A stretch of DNA of 64,000 nt from Burkholderiaceae bacterium (GTDB lineage Bacteria; Pseudomonadota; Gammaproteobacteria; Burkholderiales; Burkholderiaceae_C). Both the position numbers and the translations under genes were made by a program. The stretch lies in the NCBI GenBank assembly GCA_026125795.1, contig JAHCKM010000001.1:124001-188000 (forward strand), in the 5' to 3' direction. This document shows positions 53,924 to 62,541 of this stretch, in pieces. The notes under the pieces were generated by a model, which did not search any database, had not been told where the DNA came from, and saw nothing but the letters and a program-made list of their open reading frames with translations. Positions within the stretch are counted from its first letter, which is position 1, and each line of letters starts with the position of its first letter.

Positions 53924-54817
53924 TCAGGCGCGGCCCTGGAAGCCGCGCAGCTCGCGCAGCATCCAGTCGATGAAGACACGCGTGCGCGCCGGCAGCAGAC
54001 GCGCCTGCGGCACCACCAGGCTCACCGGCCGCGGCGGTGGCTCGAAAGTCTGCAGCACGATCCTGAGACGGCCTTGCTCGACCAGCGATGCCACCTGGTA
54101 GGACATGAAGACGCCGCAGCCCAGCCCGGCGACAACGGCGTCGACCACGGCCTGAATGTGGTTGCAGCGCAGGCTGCCGCGCACCGGCACGGTCAGAACC
54201 TTGCCGTCCTGATGGAACGACCAGGTGCTGCCGCTGCTCGAAACGCGCACACAGTCGAGCGATTGCAGATCCTGCGGCTGCTCGGGTGTGCCGTGGCGGC
54301 GCAAGTAAGCCGGGCTGGCCACCACCACGCGCCGGACCGAGCCGATGGTGCGTGCCACCAGGGAGGAGTCGTCGAGCGTGCCGATGCGGATGCCGACGTC
54401 GAAGTTCTCCTCGAGCAGGTTCGCCACGCGGTCCAGCAGCTCGAGGTCCACCTGCACCAGCGGATGCTTCTGCAGGAAACGCGTCACCGCCGGTGTCACG
54501 TGCAGCTGGCCGAACAGCACCGGCGCGGTGACGCGCAGCTGGCCGGCGGGTGTCGTCAGGTCGCTGCTGATCGCACGCTCGGCCTCGTCCAGCGTGGCCA
54601 GGATCTGGCGCGCGTAGTCGAGGTATCGACGGCCTTCTTCGGTGAGGCTGACACGGCGTGTCGTGCGGTTGAACAGGCGCACGCGCAGCTGCGCCTCGAG
54701 CGCGGCGAGCGAGCGCACCACCGCTGGCAGCGACAGGTCCATTGCCCGCGCGGCTCGTGTCAGGCTGCCGCGGTCGGCGATCTGCACAAAGGTCTGAAGC
54801 GCCTTCAGCCGGTCCAT
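53924..54817 (-). CDS. LysR-family transcriptional regulator
   Basis: 297 aa. LysR HTH (ALQTFVQIADRGSLTRAARA, LSLPAVVRSLAALEAQLRVR) and the periplasmic-binding-like effector domain. Sits in the AphB/DsdC-like large group; effector unknown. Divergent from the FMN-binding-fold gene at 54901, the likely target. Convergent with the DUF1579-like gene, four bases between. Confidence 0.9.
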   Translation of the reverse strand: MDRLKALQTFVQIADRGSLTRAARAMDLSLPAVVRSLAALEAQLRVRLFNRTTRRVSLTEEGRRYLDYARQILATLDEAERAISSDLTTPAGQLRVTAPVLFGQLHVTPAVTRFLQKHPLVQVDLELLDRVANLLEENFDVGIRIGTLDDSSLVARTIGSVRRVVVASPAYLRRHGTPEQPQDLQSLDCVRVSSSGSTWSFHQDGKVLTVPVRGSLRCNHIQAVVDAVVAGLGCGVFMSYQVASLVEQGRLRIVLQTFEPPPRPVSLVVPQARLLPARTRVFIDWMLRELRGFQGRA

Positions 54818-54826
54818 CGCGCGATT

Positions 54827-54838
54827 GTTGCGCGCAAC
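54827..54838. promoter_or_regulatory. palindrome in the LysR divergent promoter
   Basis: GTTGCGCGCAAC, a perfect 12-bp palindrome ten bases before the LysR ATG and 62 bases before the divergent gene. It lies within a wider GATTG...CAATC pair (54823-54848). A LysR binding site of the T-N11-A type can be drawn through it. The palindrome is seen; the binding is inferred. Confidence 0.4.
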
Positions 54839-54900
54839 GGAGCAATCAACTGCAAGCCACGGCATTGGCCTTTGGCGCCGCCGTCGGCACCATCGGTCGC

Positions 54901-55887
54901 ATGAAGACCGACACCATTGTGCTGCCCGATCCCTACCACGCCGGCGAGCAGGCGCTGCAGCGCCGCGTCGGCTGGCGCGAACGGCTGGCCGAGGTGGGCC
55001 CGCACCTGATGCGCGACCACATGCCCGACCCACACCGCGAACTGTTCGGCCGGCTGCCGTTCGTGCTGCTCGGTGGCATGGACGCGGCGGGGCAGCCGCA
55101 TGCATCGATGGTGATGGGACCGCAAGGCTTCGTGCACACACCCGACGCGCGGACCCTGGTGATCGGCGCGTTGCCCGAGGCGCAGGATCCGCTGCTCGGT
55201 TTGCTGCACGTCGGCGCGTCGATCGGCGTGCTGGGCATCGAGCCGCACACGCGGCGGCGCAATCGGATGAACGGGGTGGTGCGCGCCCTGCATGCGAACG
55301 GCTTCGAGCTGCGCGTGCGGCAAAGCTTCGGCAACTGCCCCAAGTACATCCAGGCGCGCCATGCGCGCTGGGTCGACGGCGCGGGGGCGCCGGCGGCAGC
55401 GCAGCGCATGGCGCAGCTCGATCTCGCGGCGGCCTCGCTGATACGCAGCGCCGACACGTTCTTCATTGCCAGCGCGGTGCCGCCAGCGCAGGTTGACTCG
55501 ACCGCCGCGCATGGCATCGACGTGTCGCATCGCGGCGGCAGGCCGGGTTTCGTGCGCCTGCAGCGCGGCACCGACGGCGCCGACGTGCTGACCGTGCCCG
55601 ACTTCGCCGGCAACAACATGTTCAACACGCTCGGCAACCTGGAGCTGCACCCGCGCGCCGGCTTGTTGTTCATCGACTTCGTGCAAGGCGATCGGTTGCA
55701 TGTGGCGGTCGAGGCGCGCGTGCTGTGGCAGGGCGACGAACTCGCGGCGTTCGCCGGTGCGCAGCGGCTGGTGCAATTCCACGTGCGCGAGGCGCTGCGG
55801 TTGAGCGGGGGATCGCGGCTGGCGTGGAGCGACCCGGTGCCGTCACCTTTCCTGCGCGCCACCGGCAGCTGGGCCGGCACGCGCTAG
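54901..55887 (+). CDS. pyridoxamine-5'-phosphate-oxidase-fold protein (FMN-binding, FPOA/FbP type)
   Basis: 328 aa. Residues 45-150 (LPFVLLGGMDAAGQPHASMV, IGVLGIEPHTRRRNRMNGVV) and 180-300 (RSADTFFIASAV, DFAGNNMFNTLGNLELHPRA, GLLFIDFVQGDRL) form two split-barrel halves of the PNPOx-like FMN fold. Similar proteins are found fused to flavodoxin-reductase domains. Here the reductase part is absent. Probably binds FMN and acts as an oxidoreductase on small molecules. Confidence 0.8.
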   Translation: MKTDTIVLPDPYHAGEQALQRRVGWRERLAEVGPHLMRDHMPDPHRELFGRLPFVLLGGMDAAGQPHASMVMGPQGFVHTPDARTLVIGALPEAQDPLLGLLHVGASIGVLGIEPHTRRRNRMNGVVRALHANGFELRVRQSFGNCPKYIQARHARWVDGAGAPAAAQRMAQLDLAAASLIRSADTFFIASAVPPAQVDSTAAHGIDVSHRGGRPGFVRLQRGTDGADVLTVPDFAGNNMFNTLGNLELHPRAGLLFIDFVQGDRLHVAVEARVLWQGDELAAFAGAQRLVQFHVREALRLSGGSRLAWSDPVPSPFLRATGSWAGTR

Positions 55888-56399
55888 CGGCCGGCGGCGG
55901 TCTTGTACGGCGGCTTGGCCGCGTTGCCGACCATCAGCTCGTTGACCACACCCTCTACATCGTCGATCAGCCGCACGAGGCGCTCGAGGTCTACCCGCTG
56001 CTGGGGCGTGGCCACACAGCCTTTCAGCCATACCCAACGCCGCTGACCGAGCGCCCACACCGTGGTGTCGGCGTAGCGGCCGTCGGCGCGCACGGCCTTG
56101 ACCACGCGCGGAATGATCTCCTTGTCGTACAGGTAGGCGTTGTGCAGCCGGCAGCGGCCGGCGAGCCAACAGCTGGTGCCGCGTTGCGAGCGGTCGTGCG
56201 CCTCGTTGCGGATCTGCTCCTCGGTGAACAACGGCGGCTCGGCGACCGGACAGTTGGCCAAGCCCTGCGTGACGCCGGTGAACGGGTCGTCGAACGGGTT
56301 GCGGCGCGGTTCGTCTGCAGCCGCTGCGGTGCATGCGAGCGCCAGCACCTGCGCAGCAAGCTGCATTGGCCACTTGGGCATCGAACGGATCATGGCCAT
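55884..56399 (-). CDS. BON-domain protein, exported
   Basis: 171 aa from the ATG at 56399 or two codons later. Signal peptide (KWPMQLAAQVLALACTAAAA), then a spacer with Cys-containing NCPVAEPPLFTEEQIRNEAH and one BON domain (IIPRVVKAVRADGRYADTTV, WVWLKGCVATPQQRVDLERL, VEGVVNELMVGN). BON domains bind lipid surfaces. Most family members have two; this has one. Its 3' end overlaps the FMN-fold gene by four bases. Confidence 0.75.
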   Translation of the reverse strand: MAMIRSMPKWPMQLAAQVLALACTAAAADEPRRNPFDDPFTGVTQGLANCPVAEPPLFTEEQIRNEAHDRSQRGTSCWLAGRCRLHNAYLYDKEIIPRVVKAVRADGRYADTTVWALGQRRWVWLKGCVATPQQRVDLERLVRLIDDVEGVVNELMVGNAAKPPYKTAAGR

Positions 56400-56489
56400 C
56401 GTGTCGTGTCGAACGATCGGGGTCGGCTTGGCAATGTGCGAGCACCGGCCTATCGTAGTCCTGACGATGCCTGCACCCAGAGCACTGCC

Positions 56490-57938
56490 ATGTCCGACTC
56501 CCCATTGCCAGCCGGCCGCCTGCCGATCAAGCTGGACCCCACATCCAACGGCGAGTTCGAGCCGGTGCCGCTCGATCCGGTTGCGCGCCATGCCCGCGAG
56601 CGCGCGCTGGCGGCGATCGAGGCCGGACAGCGCCGCCTTGCCATGTCGCGCCGCGCCTACCTGACGTCGCTCATCGGCGCCGCGGCCACACTGCAGGCGT
56701 TCAACGAGGCGTTTGCGGCCGACGGCCCACGCGGGGGCTACTACTCGCTGCCCAGAGAGTCACCGTTCGAAGCGGCGGCGGCGCAGAGCGTGCTGGCGAG
56801 CGACGACTTCATCTTCGACGTGCAGTTGCACCACGTGAACCCCAAGGGCGCGTGGCGCCAGCGTGCCGGGCCGAACGCGTTTCGCGGCATGCCCAACAGC
56901 AACTGCGGCAAGAGCGACCACGTGGAGTGCTTCTCCAGCGGCGCGCTGCTGAAGGACGTGTTCCACGACAGCGACACCGCGATGGGCGTGTTGTCGCACG
57001 TGCCGGGCGGCGCGCAGACCAACCCGCTCGATTTTGAAGCCGCCGGCGCCACGCGTGCCGCCGCCAACACGCTCGACGGCACGCAGCGGCTGCTGCTGCA
57101 CGGCCGCTGCATGCCCACGCTGCCGGGCGAGCTCGACGGCATGGAGGCGCAGGCGGCGCAGTTCCCGGTGGCTGCGTTCAAGACCTACACGCAGTTCGGA
57201 CCGGCCGACGGACCTGCGGGCTTCTACCTCGACGACGACCGGTTCGGCACACCGTTCGTCGAGCGATCCCGCAAGCTCGGCGTGAGGAACATCGCAGTCC
57301 ACAAGGGCCTGTCGTTCGGGGCCCGTGGCTACGAGTACTCGACCGCGCGCGACATCGGACCGGTGGCCAGGCGGCATCCGGACATGACGTTCCTGATCTA
57401 CCACTCCGGTTTCGACACGGCCGTGAAGGAAGGGCCGTACGACCCCGACGCCAAGGCCGGCGTCGACGTGCTGGTGCACTCGATGCGGGAGGCTGGAAAT
57501 CCCCGCAACGTCTATGCCGAACTGGGCAGCACCTGGCGCTTCGTGATGCGCGATCCCGACCAGGCGGCGCACCTGCTGGGCAAGCTGCTGAAGACCTTCG
57601 GCGAGGACCGTGTGTTGTGGGGCACCGACTCCATCTGGTACGGCAGTCCGCAGGATCAGATCCTGGCGTTCCGCGCATTCCAGATCAGCACGGAGTTTCA
57701 GCAGCGCTACGGCTATCCGGCCTTGACGCCGGACCTGAAGCGCAAGGTGTTCGGCCTGAACGCCGCGAACGTGTATGGGTTGAAGCCCGCGGAGCTGCGC
57801 AAGAAGCTGGCGAAGGATCGCGTGCAGAAGAGCAAGCTCGAGTACCTGAACCACCCGCAACCGACGTTCGCCACCTACGGGCCACGCACGCGTCGCGAGT
57901 GGCTGGCGTTCAAAGCCATGGCCGGCGCCGTGCCCTGA
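56490..57938 (+). CDS. amidohydrolase-2-family protein with Tat-like signal
   Basis: 482 aa from the ATG at 56490. Residues 52-76 (MSRRAYLTSLIGAAATLQAF) are a twin-arginine signal, preceded by a 51-residue leader; a start at the internal ATG (56643) would give a standard Tat protein. The amidohydrolase fold has FDVQLHHVNPKG, RNIAVHKGLSFGARGYEYST, FLIYHSGFDTAVKEGPYD, YAELGSTWRFVMRD and the metal Asp in WGTDSIWYGS. The usual HxH is HH-type, so it belongs to the decarboxylase/hydrolase subgroup of unknown substrate. Convergent with the sigma-factor gene. Confidence 0.8.
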   Translation: MSDSPLPAGRLPIKLDPTSNGEFEPVPLDPVARHARERALAAIEAGQRRLAMSRRAYLTSLIGAAATLQAFNEAFAADGPRGGYYSLPRESPFEAAAAQSVLASDDFIFDVQLHHVNPKGAWRQRAGPNAFRGMPNSNCGKSDHVECFSSGALLKDVFHDSDTAMGVLSHVPGGAQTNPLDFEAAGATRAAANTLDGTQRLLLHGRCMPTLPGELDGMEAQAAQFPVAAFKTYTQFGPADGPAGFYLDDDRFGTPFVERSRKLGVRNIAVHKGLSFGARGYEYSTARDIGPVARRHPDMTFLIYHSGFDTAVKEGPYDPDAKAGVDVLVHSMREAGNPRNVYAELGSTWRFVMRDPDQAAHLLGKLLKTFGEDRVLWGTDSIWYGSPQDQILAFRAFQISTEFQQRYGYPALTPDLKRKVFGLNAANVYGLKPAELRKKLAKDRVQKSKLEYLNHPQPTFATYGPRTRREWLAFKAMAGAVP

Positions 57939-57942
57939 GGGT

Positions 57943-58470
57943 TCAGTGTGCGGCGCTCAGCAGGTGCGCCCGCGCTCGGTGCATGCGCACGAACAGGTTC
58001 TGCTCGGTGATGCCGAGCAGCTTGCACACCGCCTCGCTGGTGTGATCGCGCAGCACGCGCAGCTGCACGGCCTCGCGCAGGCCGGCCGGGAGCGCGGCGA
58101 TGCGCGCCAGCGTGCGAGCCAGCAGTTCGCGCTGTTCGGCCACCTCGTCGGGACGCGGCAGCGGACACGGCAGCGCGAGCTGATCGTCGAGATCGCAGGT
58201 GTCTAGGCTGTCGTGGCCTGTGCGCTCGCGCACCAGGTCGACGATCTTGTGACGCAGGATCGCCACCAGGAAACTGCGCAGCGCCGAGCGGCCGCCGAAC
58301 TGCGCGCGGCCGGTCATCACCGCTTCGAACACGTCGTGCACCAGGTCTTCGGCCAGCGTCGGATCCTGCAGGCGGCGCTGCGCGTAGTGCACGAGGAAGG
58401 CCCGGTGCTCGGCCAGGTCGGTCCAGCCGAGCGGGGTCGTACTGGACCCGGAGGAGGAGTGTGCGGTCAT
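57943..58470 (-). CDS. ECF-type RNA polymerase sigma factor
   Basis: 175 aa from the ATG at 58470. Region 2 (RRLQDPTLAEDLVHDVFEAV, RSFLVAILRHKIVDLVRERT) and region 4 (LPAGLREAVQLRVLRDHTSE, KLLGITEQNLFVRMHRARAH). No anti-sigma gene follows; the next gene is the convergent amidohydrolase five bases away. In related operons a small zinc-finger anti-sigma is usually downstream. Confidence 0.88.
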   Translation of the reverse strand: MTAHSSSGSSTTPLGWTDLAEHRAFLVHYAQRRLQDPTLAEDLVHDVFEAVMTGRAQFGGRSALRSFLVAILRHKIVDLVRERTGHDSLDTCDLDDQLALPCPLPRPDEVAEQRELLARTLARIAALPAGLREAVQLRVLRDHTSEAVCKLLGITEQNLFVRMHRARAHLLSAAH

Positions 58471-58617
58471 GGCAGCAGGTACGGCCGTGGACGGTGAGTG
58501 GATGAGCGCACTGTCGCCGCGCTCCCTCGCGCCAGGCTCACCGAACCTCACGGCCAGATAACATCGATGTAAGAACGCGTCCCGACGGGGCGACACTCCC
58601 GCATGGATGCCGCCGCC

Positions 58618-58682
58618 ATGAGCCCCCGCCCGGCCGCCCCGAAGAGGGCTCTACCCGCAGCGCGCAGCGCGGAGGGTGCCCA
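58618..58682. repeat. mosaic repeat fragment before the response-regulator gene
   Basis: Begins with ATGAGCCCCCGCCCGGCCGC then CCCGAAG, nearly identical to 31110-31134 (livF end), followed by CCGCAGCGCGCAGCGCGGAG. It lies directly before the response-regulator ATG and could hold or cover its ribosome-binding site (GGAGG at 58670-58674). Confidence 0.65.
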
Positions 58683-59399
58683 ATGACTTCAGAGATCCTC
58701 GTCGCCGAAGACCAGGCCGATATCCGCGACCTGATTGCGCTCAACCTGCGCCACGCCGGCTACGCGGTGACGCCGGTGGCCGACGGGCGCGCCGCGCTGC
58801 AGAGCCAGACCGAGCGCGCGGCCGATCTGTTGATCCTCGACCTGATGATGCCGGGGCTCGACGGGCTCGAGGTGTGCAAGGCACTGCGCGCCCAAGGCAA
58901 CGCAACACCGATCCTGATGCTCACCGCCAAGTCGACCGAGCTGGATCGCGTGCTGGGGCTCGAACTCGGCGCCGACGACTACCTGACCAAGCCGTTCTCG
59001 ATGGCCGAGCTGCTGGCGCGCGTGAAGGCGCTGCTGCGCCGCGCCGAGCTGCTGCGCCAGGCGCAGATGAACCAGGCGCAGAACGCGGGTCGCGCCAGCC
59101 TGCACAACGGCGAGATCGAGATCCAGGCGGTGCGGCGCGAGGTGAAGGTGCGCGGCCAGCCGGTGGAGCTGACCGCGCTGGAGTTCGATCTGCTGCTGTA
59201 CTTCGCGCAGCACCCGGGTCATGTGTTCTCGCGCACGCAGCTGCTCGATGCGGTGTGGGGCTACTCGCACGAAGGCTATGAGCACACGGTGACCACGCAC
59301 ATCAACCGGCTGCGCGCCAAGCTCGAGGCCGACCCGATGCGGCCGCAAGTCATCCTGACGGTGCGCGGCGCGGGCTACAAGATGCGGGATCCGCTCTGA
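58683..59399 (+). CDS. OmpR-family response regulator
   Basis: 238 aa. Receiver domain with Asp10, phospho-acceptor Asp53 (LLILDLMMPG), Thr81 and Lys103 (DYLTKPFS). Winged-helix DNA-binding domain with LEFDLLLYFAQHPGHVFSRT and TVTTHINRLRAKLEADP. A 20-residue Gln-rich linker (LRQAQMNQAQNAGRAS) joins the two. Four bases before the kinase gene. Confidence 0.94.
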   Translation: MTSEILVAEDQADIRDLIALNLRHAGYAVTPVADGRAALQSQTERAADLLILDLMMPGLDGLEVCKALRAQGNATPILMLTAKSTELDRVLGLELGADDYLTKPFSMAELLARVKALLRRAELLRQAQMNQAQNAGRASLHNGEIEIQAVRREVKVRGQPVELTALEFDLLLYFAQHPGHVFSRTQLLDAVWGYSHEGYEHTVTTHINRLRAKLEADPMRPQVILTVRGAGYKMRDPL

Positions 59400-59403
59400 G
59401 CGC

Positions 59404-60921
59404 ATGACGGTACGCCTGCGCCTCGCGCTGACGATTTTCATCACCGGGGTGTGCACGGCGCTCGGCGTGCTGGTGACCGTGGCGATGGCGTTCCAGCGCT
59501 TTGAGCACGAGACCATCTACGAGCGGGCCAACAGCTTCATCGGCCGCGTGGTCGATGTGCATCCGGACCTGCTCGACCTGCACGCACGCGACGCGGAAGG
59601 CTTCACCGGCTTCCTGCGCAACCTGCTGCTGTTCGAGCCTGATTCGCAGCTCTACCTGCTCGATCCGCAGGGCACGGTGCTGGCAGCCAGCGGCCGCGTG
59701 CAGCCGAGGCCGGGGTTCAAGGTGCGGATGGAACCGGTGCTGCAGGCGGTGGCCTCCGCGGGCGACCGCCGTCGTGCGGCCTATGTGATGGGCGACGACC
59801 CCGAGCACATGAACGTCGATGCGGTGATCGCGGCGCGCCCGTTGCGACGCGCGGCGATCCAGCCCGACAACGCCGTGGCGGGCTACTTGTACCTGGTGTG
59901 TCAGCCGCCGGAACTCGACGCCGGACGGGTCGAAGTCGTGCGCAGCTCGCTCGCAGGCTCGGCGATGTCCGGACTGCTCGCGCTGATCGTCGTGTTGACC
60001 GTGGGTGCGGCCTGGATCGTCGTCACCGTGACGCGGCCGCTGCGTGACCTGAGCGACGCGGTGGCGCGCGCGCAGCGCGAGGGCTTTGATGGTCCGGCCA
60101 TGTCCGACCCGCCGCCGCCGGGCCGTGCACGCGACGAGTTCGCGCAGCTGCGCGCGGGCTTCAACGCGATGCTGGCGCGCTTGCGCGCGCAGTGGGATGC
60201 GCTGCGCCGGCTCGACCAGTTTCGGCGCGAGAGCGTGAGCAACTTGTCGCACGACCTGCGCTCGCCGCTCACCGCGACCGTGGCGTGCCTGGAGACGCTC
60301 GACCGGCGCTGGACCGGCGACGCTGCGCGCAGCGACGACCGCGCGCTGCTCGAAGTGGCGCTGCGCAATACGCGCAACGCGGCGCAGCTGGTGCGCTCGC
60401 TGGGCGACCTGGCGCTGCTCGACGAGCCCGAGTTCAAGCTGCAGCCGATGACGGTGGACCTGGGTGAGGTGCTCGACGACATCGTGATGCGCTTTGCCGA
60501 TCGGGCCGCGCAGCAAGGTGTGCAGCTTCAGCAGGCCAGCGCGTCGAACGCGGCGCTGTTCGCCGCGGTCGACATCGAGCTGTTCGAACGTGCGGTGGCC
60601 AACCTGGTGGACAACGCGCTCAAGCACACACCTGCCGGCGGCCGCGTGACGCTGCAAGGCGAGGTTGCCGACGGTACGGTGCGCATTCGCGTGGCCGACA
60701 CCGGCGCCGGCATCGCGGCGGCCGACCTAGAGCATCTGTTCGACCGGCTCTACACCGGCTCGGGCGCGCGCGGCGAAGCCGACGGCAAGGGGCTCGGCCT
60801 GGCGATCGTCAAGCGCATCGTCGAGCTGCACCGCGGCGAAGTCTCGGTGCGCAGCGAGCCGGGCCGCGGCACCGAAGTGACGATTCGCCTGCCGGGCGTC
60901 AACGCTTCGCCGCCGCGGTGA
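59404..60921 (+). CDS. sensor histidine kinase
   Basis: 505 aa. Membrane helix 1 (about 7-29), periplasmic loop of about 150 residues, helix 2 (about 183-209), HAMP (RPLRDLSDAVARAQREG), HisKA with phospho-acceptor His283 (SNLSHDLRSP), N box NLVDNALKHTP, G1 DTGAGI, G2 GKGLGLAIVKR. Pairs with the OmpR regulator. Stimulus unknown. Its end overlaps the convergent cytochrome gene by 23 bp. Confidence 0.94.
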   Translation: MTVRLRLALTIFITGVCTALGVLVTVAMAFQRFEHETIYERANSFIGRVVDVHPDLLDLHARDAEGFTGFLRNLLLFEPDSQLYLLDPQGTVLAASGRVQPRPGFKVRMEPVLQAVASAGDRRRAAYVMGDDPEHMNVDAVIAARPLRRAAIQPDNAVAGYLYLVCQPPELDAGRVEVVRSSLAGSAMSGLLALIVVLTVGAAWIVVTVTRPLRDLSDAVARAQREGFDGPAMSDPPPPGRARDEFAQLRAGFNAMLARLRAQWDALRRLDQFRRESVSNLSHDLRSPLTATVACLETLDRRWTGDAARSDDRALLEVALRNTRNAAQLVRSLGDLALLDEPEFKLQPMTVDLGEVLDDIVMRFADRAAQQGVQLQQASASNAALFAAVDIELFERAVANLVDNALKHTPAGGRVTLQGEVADGTVRIRVADTGAGIAAADLEHLFDRLYTGSGARGEADGKGLGLAIVKRIVELHRGEVSVRSEPGRGTEVTIRLPGVNASPPR

Positions 60922-61708
60922 GCGGGTCGATCGAGAAGGTGTAGCTCTTGCCGTCCAGCGGCTTGTGACAGGCCAGGCACTCGGCCTGGTTCACGCCCGG
61001 TCGCATTTTGGTGTCGGCGTTGAAGACGGCGTAGTTCCAGTCGTCGTTGCGCAGCATCTCGGGGATGTCCTTGCCCCAGCCCGCGCCGCGCGCCATGACC
61101 GCATAGGCCAGGAAGCGGTCGGGTTCGTAGAAACCGTTGGCGCCGACGATCGGCTTGCGGTCGGGTCCCAGCTTGGCGGCAAACTGCTCCAGCACCAGCA
61201 CCGAGCCGTCGGGCAGCGGCTTGCCTTCGCGCGCCGCGCGCAGGGCCACCGGGTTGGCGTACAGGTAGCGCACCTGGTTGATGTCCGGCCGGTTGAGCGT
61301 GTGGTACATGGTGAACGTGCTGCGGTGGTTCTCCGGGAACGTGACGCCGGTCTTGGCGAGTTGCGGCAGAAAGTCGGACTTCGCGCTGGCCGCCGGCGCG
61401 CCGGGCAGCGATGCGTAGTACGCGGCGACGTTTGCCATGTCATCCGGGCTGAGTTGCGCCGCAATCGCGCCCATGATCGCGTTCTTGCGGGTGCCGTCCT
61501 TCAGTTGCCTCAGTTGGTTCGTCAGATAGGCGGCCTTCTGGCCGGCCAGGTTCGGGATGGCGTCGGTCACGCTGACCCCGTTCAAGCCATGGCAGGCCGA
61601 ACAGACGGCCTCGGCGCGCGCCTTGCCGGCCGCGACATTGACGGGCGTTTGAGCCCAAGCGCCGCATGCCGCGGCCGTGAGGGTGAGACAACCAATCCAG
61701 CTCTTCAT
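60899..61708 (-). CDS. cytochrome c / cytochrome P460-domain fusion, periplasmic
   Basis: 269 aa with signal peptide (IGCLTLTAAACGAWAQ). An N-terminal class I cytochrome c4-like domain with CSACH (36-40) and the distal segment AIMGAIAAQLSPDDMANVAA (Met ligand). A C-terminal cytochrome P460 domain (FPENHRSTFTMYHTLNRPDI, GWGKDIPEMLRNDDWNYAVF) with its own heme motif CLACH (244-248). P460-type domains oxidise hydroxylamine or bind NO in other bacteria. Here an electron-transfer or stress role is likely but not shown. Confidence 0.85.
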   Translation of the reverse strand: MKSWIGCLTLTAAACGAWAQTPVNVAAGKARAEAVCSACHGLNGVSVTDAIPNLAGQKAAYLTNQLRQLKDGTRKNAIMGAIAAQLSPDDMANVAAYYASLPGAPAASAKSDFLPQLAKTGVTFPENHRSTFTMYHTLNRPDINQVRYLYANPVALRAAREGKPLPDGSVLVLEQFAAKLGPDRKPIVGANGFYEPDRFLAYAVMARGAGWGKDIPEMLRNDDWNYAVFNADTKMRPGVNQAECLACHKPLDGKSYTFSIDPLTAAAKR

Positions 61709-61802
61709 GCGCGCGCTCCTGTCCAGCCTTCGGCCGGGTATACGCTGGCGCGATACGCATGCATCCGCGCGCCGGATTCACGGCGCCGATCAGGGATAAC
61801 GC

Positions 61803-61827
61803 GAACAAAAGCGCCGCCGGGCGGCGC
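61803..61827 (-). terminator. rho-independent terminator after the 61834 gene
   Basis: Read on the minus strand: perfect 8-bp arms GCGCCGCC/GGCGGCGC (61811-61827) with a one-base loop, followed by TTTTGTT. Seven bases beyond the stop of the 147-aa gene. The only clear intrinsic terminator with T-run that I see in the window. Confidence 0.75.
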
Positions 61828-61833
61828 GCAACG

Positions 61834-62277
61834 CTACAGGTCGGCGGGCTCGGTCGGGGCGACCTCGAGCAGCGACTGCACATAAGCGGCGAGGCGACCG
61901 ATCTCCTGCTCGATCTGTAGCGAGAAGCCCTTGCGGTGGCCGCGCTCGTCGGCCAGCAGCCGCATCAGCACCAACTGCGTGTCGCGCGGGCTGTCCCAGA
62001 TGTCGGCCAGGTGGTTGGCGATGCGCGGGTACTGCGCGCACAGCGCCTTGGGCCGCGCGTTGGACGGCAGGCTCAGCATCCAGTCGATGCCTCTGCCGGT
62101 GAGCGCTGTGTCCGCCGCGGTGAGCGGTCGGCGGTGCTCTTCCCAATGGCCCGGCAACAGCCTTTCGATGGCCGCCACCGCCGCCGGCTTGTCGGCTTTG
62201 CGCCGTGCCGATTCTCCTTCGGTGAACTCGATCAAGCCGGAGGGCTTGAACGGTTTCTGGCCTTGTGGCTCGGACAT
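61834..62277 (-). CDS. conserved protein of unknown function
   Basis: 147 aa. Basic, Pro-rich start (SEPQGQKPFKPSGLIEFTEG), then a helical core with IERLLPGHWEEHRRPLTAAD, PRIANHLADIWDSPRDTQLV and DERGHRKGFSLQIEQEIGRL. I do not recognise a named domain. It has its own terminator and is divergent from the uvrA-like gene, so it is a single-gene unit. Confidence 0.65.
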   Translation of the reverse strand: MSEPQGQKPFKPSGLIEFTEGESARRKADKPAAVAAIERLLPGHWEEHRRPLTAADTALTGRGIDWMLSLPSNARPKALCAQYPRIANHLADIWDSPRDTQLVLMRLLADERGHRKGFSLQIEQEIGRLAAYVQSLLEVAPTEPADL

Positions 62278-62541
62278 GGTGGAGTAACGAAGGGATAGGG
62301 TTGTAATGGCTGCGATCTTGTCATGCGCACCGAATGCGCGGTGCTTCGGCTCTTCGCGAAGCGCGCACTTGGTCCGCGTGGTTACCTCACGCCGAGACGG
62401 CCCGTGACAAATTCGCGGCGGGTTACAGGTAGCCCCCCTCCGCGCGACCGCGGCGCGGGCTCCGCGTGGCGGATGCCGGCGCGACGAGGGTCTGCCGTGC
62501 TTCCTTAGAATGTTCGGCCCCACGCATCAAGGGCTTTCCCG

